Below are positions 57,237 through 64,000 of a stretch of DNA of 64,000 bases, piece by piece (position 1 is the stretch's first letter; every line of letters starts with the position of its first letter). Made by a program: the position numbers and the translations under genes. The notes beneath the pieces are model-generated. The model ran no database searches. It saw nothing but the letters and a program-made list of their open reading frames with translations, and was not told where the DNA came from. The DNA comes from Symsagittifera roscoffensis (lineage: Eukaryota; Xenacoelomorpha; Acoela; Convolutidae): contig NC_087068.1 in assembly GCF_963678635.1 (NCBI RefSeq), positions 27,034,318 through 27,098,317 on the forward strand, in the 5' to 3' direction.

Positions 57237-58535
57237 AATGTTAGCGGAATCCACAAATGTAAGTAGATTCCGCAAACTGTAAGTGGATTCCGAATTTTGT
57301 TCAATACTGAACTTGCATATGAACAATTAAAAGCTGAGCTGGAATTCTTATCTCTAGCAATGCGGAATTTAAAAGCAAAGACTTAACCATTGTCAGCGGA
57401 ATCCACGAACAAGTCTTAAAACATTGGTTACCTAAATCGGTGGATGTCATCTTTTAGTATTTTTGAAACACAACACCGAACAATTTCAATATTTGGAGTC
57501 TTTTAGTTGAGAGGTTATGGAACACACAGCACAACGACAAATTAGGTCAGTATTTGGGATTGCTTCAATCTCAAATACTTTTTTGGAAGCATAACGCCGA
57601 ATAAATGCGGTAACTGTAGTCATTGGGTTGAGACTTTTTGGAAACACAACGTACAGCATATCGCCAAATTAGGTCAGTAATTGGGATTCCATCGATCCCA
57701 AATACTGGTCAGTATTTGGGATTGATGAAATCCCAAAAACTGTAATAATGTGGAATAAATATTGAATATATCCATTATTTGGAGTCATTAGGTTGAGAGT
57801 GATTAGAAACCCAGCGCATAGCAAATCGTTGAATTAGTTCAGTATTTGGAATTCCATCGATTCCAATTACTGGTCAGTATTTGGGGTTGATAGAATCCCG
57901 AAAAAGGGAATAATGAGGATTAAATATGGAATATATTCATTATTTGGATTCATTAGGTTGAGAGTGATTAGAAACCCAACGCATAGCAAATCGTCGAATT
58001 AATTCAGTATTTTGGATTTCATCGATCCCAAATACTCCTCAGTAATTGGGTTTCCATTAATCCCAAACAGCAATCTTCTCTAGTAAATTTCTATTCTAGT
58101 AAATTTCTGTTCTTGGAAACCAAATCATGTATTTAAAAGATATAATTTTAAAGGCTACTACACATATAAATATATGTAAAGGGAATCCGCAAAAAAATGC
58201 GGTTTCAACTAACAATTTGCAGATTCCACTTACCATTCGCGGAATCCACTTACAATTGCGGATTCCGCAACAGCTAACATTAACATATTATCATTTGTTT
58301 GTGGATTCCACAAACTGTTCTGGATTCCGCAAATACAGTTCCGGATTCCTCAAATTGGCCTATTTTGGAGCAATTTTGAGCGGAACAATGATTTAGGTAT
58401 TTATTTGTGGAATCCAAAACATCATAAAAGATCGAAGAAAAGTAGCATTGTCGCGAATTTTGCGACAAATCTGATTTTGGCCTGTTACGGATTCCGCTTA
58501 CAATGCAGAGAATGCACAGTTTGGCCTCGTAATGC
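57237..58535. mobile_element. CATTACGA-family TIR element, left-truncated copy
   Basis: Resumes at ATGTTAGCGGAATCCACAAA, equivalent to about 52842 of the full copy, and continues with its four hairpin repeats (units near 57508, 57626, 57790, 57957) to the same right terminus (58514-58535), followed by GGTCAGAC. The left terminus and about 600 bases of shared flank were removed by a deletion between short ACTAAAA/AAAATGT-like matches. Confidence 0.82.
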
Positions 58536-58539
58536 GGTC

Positions 58540-59155
58540 AGACTTTCTCTGGGGTTTTACACCTTTCTCAATTTCCCTTAAAATCTAGTTACAAAAACTT
58601 TTCAGCAAATTTTCTGAGATTTCTGGAATTTTTGTTCAAGTTAGCTTAACGAGTATTTAGTGATTACGGTTAGTTTTTCTTCGATTTGTACTCCAAATTG
58701 ATTGTACAAAAGTTTACAGCAATAAAATGGGACTAAAACTTAACGCTCATACAATTTTTTTGACTGTTTTTCTTTCTTCGTAAATTTTGGTCTCCCTTCG
58801 TCAGTCAGCCTCTAGTTTTAGTGCAGATTGGCAAATTTTAATACCATTGCAATGTCGTCTTGCTGTTGGCTATAACCTCGGTTGAGAGAGACGAAACTTC
58901 CGGTGACAACTGAGCTAAGACTGCCAGTGTTGAGTGATTGATCTCAGGACTGATGAGAAACTGTTTCTTCGAGAGGGACAGCGTTGGAAAAAATAACACA
59001 ATTCCAAGATAACGTAATAACTTTCTTGATCAATTTTTCTTTTGGAAAAACCTAAATTTTTTCCCATTAATCATCCCTTCTTTTGACAAAAACCTCATTT
59101 TTTCCCCAAAAAAATTAGATTATTCCGAGTTTTTTGAAAACATCCCGTGTCGCTG
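58540..59155. repeat. Shared flank block, second copy
   Basis: Equivalent to 54152-55105 but with only one copy of the 310 bp duplication. Non-coding. Confidence 0.75.
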
Positions 59156-59159
59156 CACC

Positions 59160-61650
59160 AAAGAATTCCTATGACAATAAGAACGGTCATTTAAACGGTC
59201 GGGAAGTACTCAAAATAACCGTTGACTTCGGGGTTTACAGTATGATTGATAAAAATTTTTCCCATAATTCTAACAATTTTTTTTCACCAGCTTTCACGAT
59301 TTTTTAGCAACTGTGGAATGTGGGCAATTGAAGAGCATTTATCAACCTGAACAAATTAGTGAACAGTTTATTATATCATAACCTTTTGCATTAAGTTGAG
59401 GCAGAACACAAAAGAATTTCATCAATTACGGCCAACAAACAAATATAAGCAAAAGCCGAAACAAGACTTATTTTAGTTTAAGTTTCAGTTGCTAAGGTTA
59501 AGTGTTTTCTTAATTTTAAGTAACCTTTGTGCTAAAAGCTGACCCAAAATTTTTTTATGAAATGACTACATTAGAAAACAGTCGTATAATTAGCCGTACT
59601 TGTTCCGTCATTCAAATTTGTTGTGACTTTTTTTTCAGTGACGGTCAGACACAAATTTTCCCTGGACAATTTAAGTTTTTCATCAAGTTGAATGAAAATC
59701 CGTGAATGACTGCAAGCTGAATCACAAAGAACAAAAGTATTAAAGCTGATTTACTTACTGGACAACTTCAATTCAATGATTTGAAGCAGACTTTCAACAC
59801 GGAAAACGGAGGTGGCGCAAGTACCTTTAACTGTATCCACTTCGAGACTACCGGAATGCGAAGAGGTGTTTCCTCCTGTTGTTATTTTTGAGCCTTTGCG
59901 GAATGTACATTTCCGGATCCGTGAAGGAGGACTTTGTGAGTGCTTTTGGAATCAGGCTTATTACACTTTCTAGACTTCGGGCGTTTTCGAACAGTATGGT
60001 TCAATTGCAGACAAGAAAAACAAAATTTCTTCCCGGCAACAAACTTTGTTTTCTGAGCAGGAGAATTTTTTCGTAGTTGCTTCAGGACCAAATGGAAATT
60101 TTGCCTTTGCAAACAACACAGGGCGGAAACTGTTGAGAGGGCTTTTTGACAGTCATTTTTGAATCAGACGACAAAATTTTCGTTACTGATTTAGAAGGGC
60201 CAGCGTTGGCCTAATTTTCCTGATTTCGATTCCTGGGAGGAGTGCTGCCCTGCATGCACTCATGTGCCTCTGCTTTTTTTTCCAACCAGTCATTGGAATG
60301 GAGCAAAGGCAGAAAAGAAAAGATTTTCATCAACTACGGCCAACAAACAAATATAAGCAAAAGCCGAAACAAGACTTTTTTAGTTCAAGTTTTAGTTCCT
60401 AAGGTTAACGTGTTTTCTTAGTTTTAAGATATTTTTTTACAGTCACAAGAGCTTTTAAGTATGTCAAATTGGCATCATCACTCAAACGAGTTGAGTCTAC
60501 AGCGCTTAAAAACTGGACGAACCATTCAAGCCAATGAAAAGGAACACCATTGTATTGAGACAGTTTCTTTTTGGTAAGGGATCTTTACGGTTCATGGTAT
60601 AAATCTCAGCGAGGTCTTTGATAGTTAGAGATGTTTGTTCGTTATTTGGCGTATAGGGCTATTTGTTGTCAACGTTACATTAATTGAATCCTCCAACTCT
60701 TCGGCCAACTCTTCCAGTTCTAAAAAACTTTTCTGTTGTTTCAAGCAAAATTTAGCTTCATTTTATCGCTCTATTTATGCACGGCGCAAAAAAGCGATAT
60801 TTTGCTTTCGACTTCATTACCACAGAAAAATTTTTTGAAGGCTCTACAATAATTTTGTCAAATGGCTTTTTAAAGTGGCTAAGGGTCTGTTTGGCGTCAA
60901 GATAATGTCGGGCTTTAGTCAGAGTTTTATCGTTTTTGGATGCTTAAAACTCTAAACAAGGTTCCCAGGCTAATTTTTTGGACTCTCGTGGGGTTAAAAA
61001 GAGGATTTCTTAATTTTTGAAGACGGCTTTTTCTAACAAATTCTTACAACTCTGAAGCCATTTTTTTGAGAAACAATATGGTTTAATATTGGAATAGTTA
61101 AAGGCTCAGACTCCTGTAAAAAGGGAAGAATATTGTCTGTGCCCTCTCGGTGACAATAAATGGTTGCAGCTGTTGGGATTCTATAATTGTTTAATAGTCA
61201 ATTTAGTTGCAAAGCGGACAAACACAGAAAATTACTGCTTATATGCTTATGTATAGAATTGTTGATTAAGCCATGCCAGAAATAATTTTATTCCCGGAAG
61301 CTAACTGTGGGATATTGAGTGAAAGATATTGCACTGTTTTCTTTTGATTTTTTGCAAAATGTTTTAAAGAAAGACCTTTTATGGCTAAACAACTTATTTG
61401 CAATCTATCTCTCAGCTTTTGGAGTTGAGCTTTTATCGCAAAAAAAAAGAGAGCTAGCTGCTAAGATCAAAATCATTTTAGATGTGGGGATTGCTACATT
61501 AAGTTTTTTAAGGTAGAGTTAGGACTTTTATAAAAAACAAGGTCTGTCGATGTCTACGGGTGACAGTACAGGGGTACGTCTATATGTGCACGGTAATGCA
61601 CGCTCAACGAATACGGTCGTGGGGGTTCGCTTACTGACTGAAACGTAAGC
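59160..61650 (-). mobile_element. BEL/Pao unit C, composite of two deletion derivatives
   Basis: Left part 59160-60300: the 3' end joined to protease, zinc knuckle and gag C-terminus. Protease keeps the DSA active-site motif in FVLCDSACSHS; the knuckle reads FCFSCLQLNHTVRKRP. From about 60306 a second 3'-end segment begins (GGCAGAAAAGAAAAGATTTT) and is fused at about 60440 to gag (TTTTTTTACAGTCACAAGAG), with more deletions downstream. Stops throughout. Confidence 0.8.
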
Positions 61651-62615
61651 GGGCGAGAACGGTAGCGCCCAATTTGAGTGTATTGATCTGAAACTCAGAC
61701 AACACCTAGGAACAAGATCTGAGGTAAAAAATCAATCCAATCAAACAACCACAATTACGCCGAAAAACGAGCAGTTTTCAGGGTCAGATTACGACGTTTC
61801 GCTAACGGAACGATTCAAAAATTGGTACTAGTAACGTCGAATTGAGTGAGCTGTTACAAAATTCAGACAACACTAGGAGGAAAGCCTGAGGTAATAAATT
61901 GGCTGAAACAACTCACTCAACAAAACAAAAATTGGGGCAGAAGCAACAATTTTTGTCTTTTTTGAACATAAAATCAACAATTTTGGTGTTTTACTACGTT
62001 TTGGGCAAACCTTTTTCAATTTACCTTAAAAACCAGTTAAGAAAACCGTTTAGCAAGCTTTCTGAGGTTTATTGAACTTTTGTTCAAGTTAGCCCAACGA
62101 GTATTTAGTGATTAGGGTTGGTTTTTGTTCGTTGTACAATTTTTGTTTGTACAAAATTCCCTGTACAAAATTTTACAGCAGTAAAATGGGACTAAAATTT
62201 AACGTTCATACAATTTTCTCGACTGTTTTACTTTCTTCGTAAATGTTGGTCTCCGGCGTCAGTCAGCGTCTAAATGTACTGCAGATTGGCAAATTTCAGT
62301 ACAGTTGCAATGTCGTCTTGCTGTTGGCTATGACCTCGGTTGACAGAGAAAAAACGTCCGGTGACAACTGAGCTAAGAATGCCAGTGTTGAGTGATTGAT
62401 CTCAAGACTGATGAGAAACTGTTTCTTCGAGAAGGGACAGCGTTGGAAAAAATAGCATAATTCCAAGATAACGTATTAACTTTCTTGATCAAATTTTCTT
62501 AGGGAAAAACCTAATTTTTTTCTCATTAATCAACCCTTTTTTAGACAAAAACCTCATTTTTTCCCAAAAATTTAGATTATTCCGAGTTCTTTGAAAACAT
62601 CCCGAGTCGTTGCAC
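61650..62615. repeat. Shared flank block, third copy (no TIR element)
   Basis: Continues the right flank of unit C (AAGATCTGAGGTAAAAAATC and on) straight into CTACGTTTTGGGCAAACCTT, then the 62248-62610 block. No TIR element is inserted here. Confidence 0.7.
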
Positions 62616-62619
62616 CAAA

Positions 62620-64000
62620 GAATTCCTATGACATGACCATAAGGACGTTCGTTTAAACGGTCGGGAAGTATTCATAATAACAGTTGAATTCAGAGTTTAC
62701 AGTATAATTGATAACATTTTTTCCCATAATTCGAACAATTCCTTTTTTTTTTCCACCAGCTTCCACGGTTTTTTAGCAACTGCGGAATGTGGGCAACTGA
62801 AGAGCTCTTATCAACTTAAAAAAATTTGTGAAAAATTTATTATACCATAACCTATTGCCTTAAGTTGAGGCAGAAAAGAAAAGATTTTCATCAACTACGG
62901 CCAACAAACAAATATAAGCAAAAGCCGAAACAAGACTTTTTTAGTTCAAGTTTTAGTTCCTAAGGTTAACGTGTTTTCTTAGTTTTAAGATATTTTTTTA
63001 CAGTCACAAGAGCTTTTAAGTATGTCAACTTGGCATCATCACTCAAACGAGCTGAGTCTACAGCGCTTAAAAACTGGACGAACCATTCAAGCCAATGAAA
63101 AGGAACACCATTGTATTGAGACAGTTTCTTTTTGGTAAGGGATCTTTACGGTTCATGGTAAGAATCTCAGCGAGGTCTTTGATAGTTAGAGATGTTTGTT
63201 CGTTATTTGGCGTATAGGGCTATTTGTTGTCAACGTTACATTAATTGAATCCTCCTTCTCGGCAGTCCAGAAAATGGTTTAGCAGCGTTTTAGTATACTC
63301 ACAGACCAGCTGATAGTAGACAGTTCTAGAACTGCTTAAAGGAAAGCTCGATGTTGTATATCCAAATGTCAAGTTTGGTGCATTTTCAATTTTTACTTTA
63401 GACGACGGTTGAGCTAGAGTTTGACTCTGGTTAGTTTGCGTGGTTTGAATGAAAACAACGGGTAGCATAGTAGATTTAAAAGACGTTTGCGGAACGTGCG
63501 AATTGTACTGATGGTTTTTTGGATTATCATATTTTCGGATTTATGTTATTGATATTAAATTCATCGAAATGTCTACCCGAGATAGATATCGCCAGTTGGA
63601 AAGATTGGTTAACTTGACTACTTTTTCATGTCTTCAAGAATCGCGTTTTCAGTTTAGGTGGCTTCGGCTAATTTAAATTGATGATTCTTTGGCCAACTCT
63701 TCCAGTTCTAAAAAACTTTTCTGTTGTTTCAAGCAAAATTTAGCTTCATTTTATCGCTCTATTTATGCACGGCGCAAAAAAGCAATATTTTGCTTTCGAC
63801 TTCATTGTCACAGATAAATTTTTTGAAGGTTCCAAATGGGGTTCCAATGCTTTGAAATTTAAAGCTTTTTAAAGTGGCTAAGAATCTGTTTGGCGTCAAG
63901 ATAATGTCGGGCTTTAGTCAGGATTTTATCGTTTTTGGATGCTAAAAACTCTAAACAAGGTACCCAGGCTAATTTTTTGGACTCTCGTGGGGTTAAAAGA
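62620..64000 (-). mobile_element. BEL/Pao unit D, deletion derivative, runs off the window
   Basis: The 3' end is fused near 63000 to gag through the same junction as in unit C (GATATTTTTTTACAGTCACA). 62875-63245 and 60306-60680 differ at only a few positions by eye. The gag linker frame at 63241-63468 matches 50702-50929. Gag N-terminal sequence continues to the window end. Confidence 0.82.

Overview
The window is eukaryotic and almost certainly animal. It is AT-rich, has long introns, and carries an intron-split kinesin-1 heavy chain gene next to BEL/Pao-type LTR retrotransposon debris, a class known mainly from animals. I cannot name the species. It is a scaffold: positions 1-1279 are separated from the rest by exactly 200 N (1280-1479), and that first piece looks compositionally different (clearly richer in GC by eye).

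Layout. 1-1279: an orphan contig end with one long plus-strand reading frame broken only by one TAG and one TAA. About 1700-3200, minus strand: a decayed reverse transcriptase of the YADD type. 3240-6490: AT-rich intergenic DNA. 6500-30998, minus strand: the last 19 coding exons of a kinesin-1 heavy chain. All exon phases join without a break, from just after the P-loop to the stop codon; the N-terminal exon or exons (about the first 90 residues) were not found. Three of the 18 internal introns start with GC instead of GT. The introns are full of short non-coding elements: inverted repeats, fold-backs, and small elements with termini built from an iterated word. 31000-45390: non-coding, with a 0.7 kb fold-back, a 260 bp direct repeat, inverted repeats, a tRNA-like fragment and TAATCGATTATAATC-type arrays; if the kinesin gene runs on upstream, this lies in its 5' intron or flank.

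45390-64000: a cluster of BEL/Pao retrotransposon copies, all on the minus strand. Unit A (45390-51770) keeps recognisable gag, zinc knuckle, protease, RT, RNase H and integrase but is full of frameshifts and stops. Units B, C and D (from about 55100, 59160 and 62620) are internal-deletion derivatives arranged head to tail with shared flanks. Between A and B sits an unclassified 1.49 kb TIR element (52665-54151) with 22 bp termini, subterminal GGATTCCGC words and a central array of 12 bp-stem hairpins. A truncated second copy lies at 57237-58535, and an empty-site paralogue nearby points to a 2 bp CG target duplication.

The only gene here that looks intact in its visible part is the kinesin heavy chain; everything else is transposon remnant or unassigned. 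No search or computation was run: splice sites, alignments and identities were read by eye.
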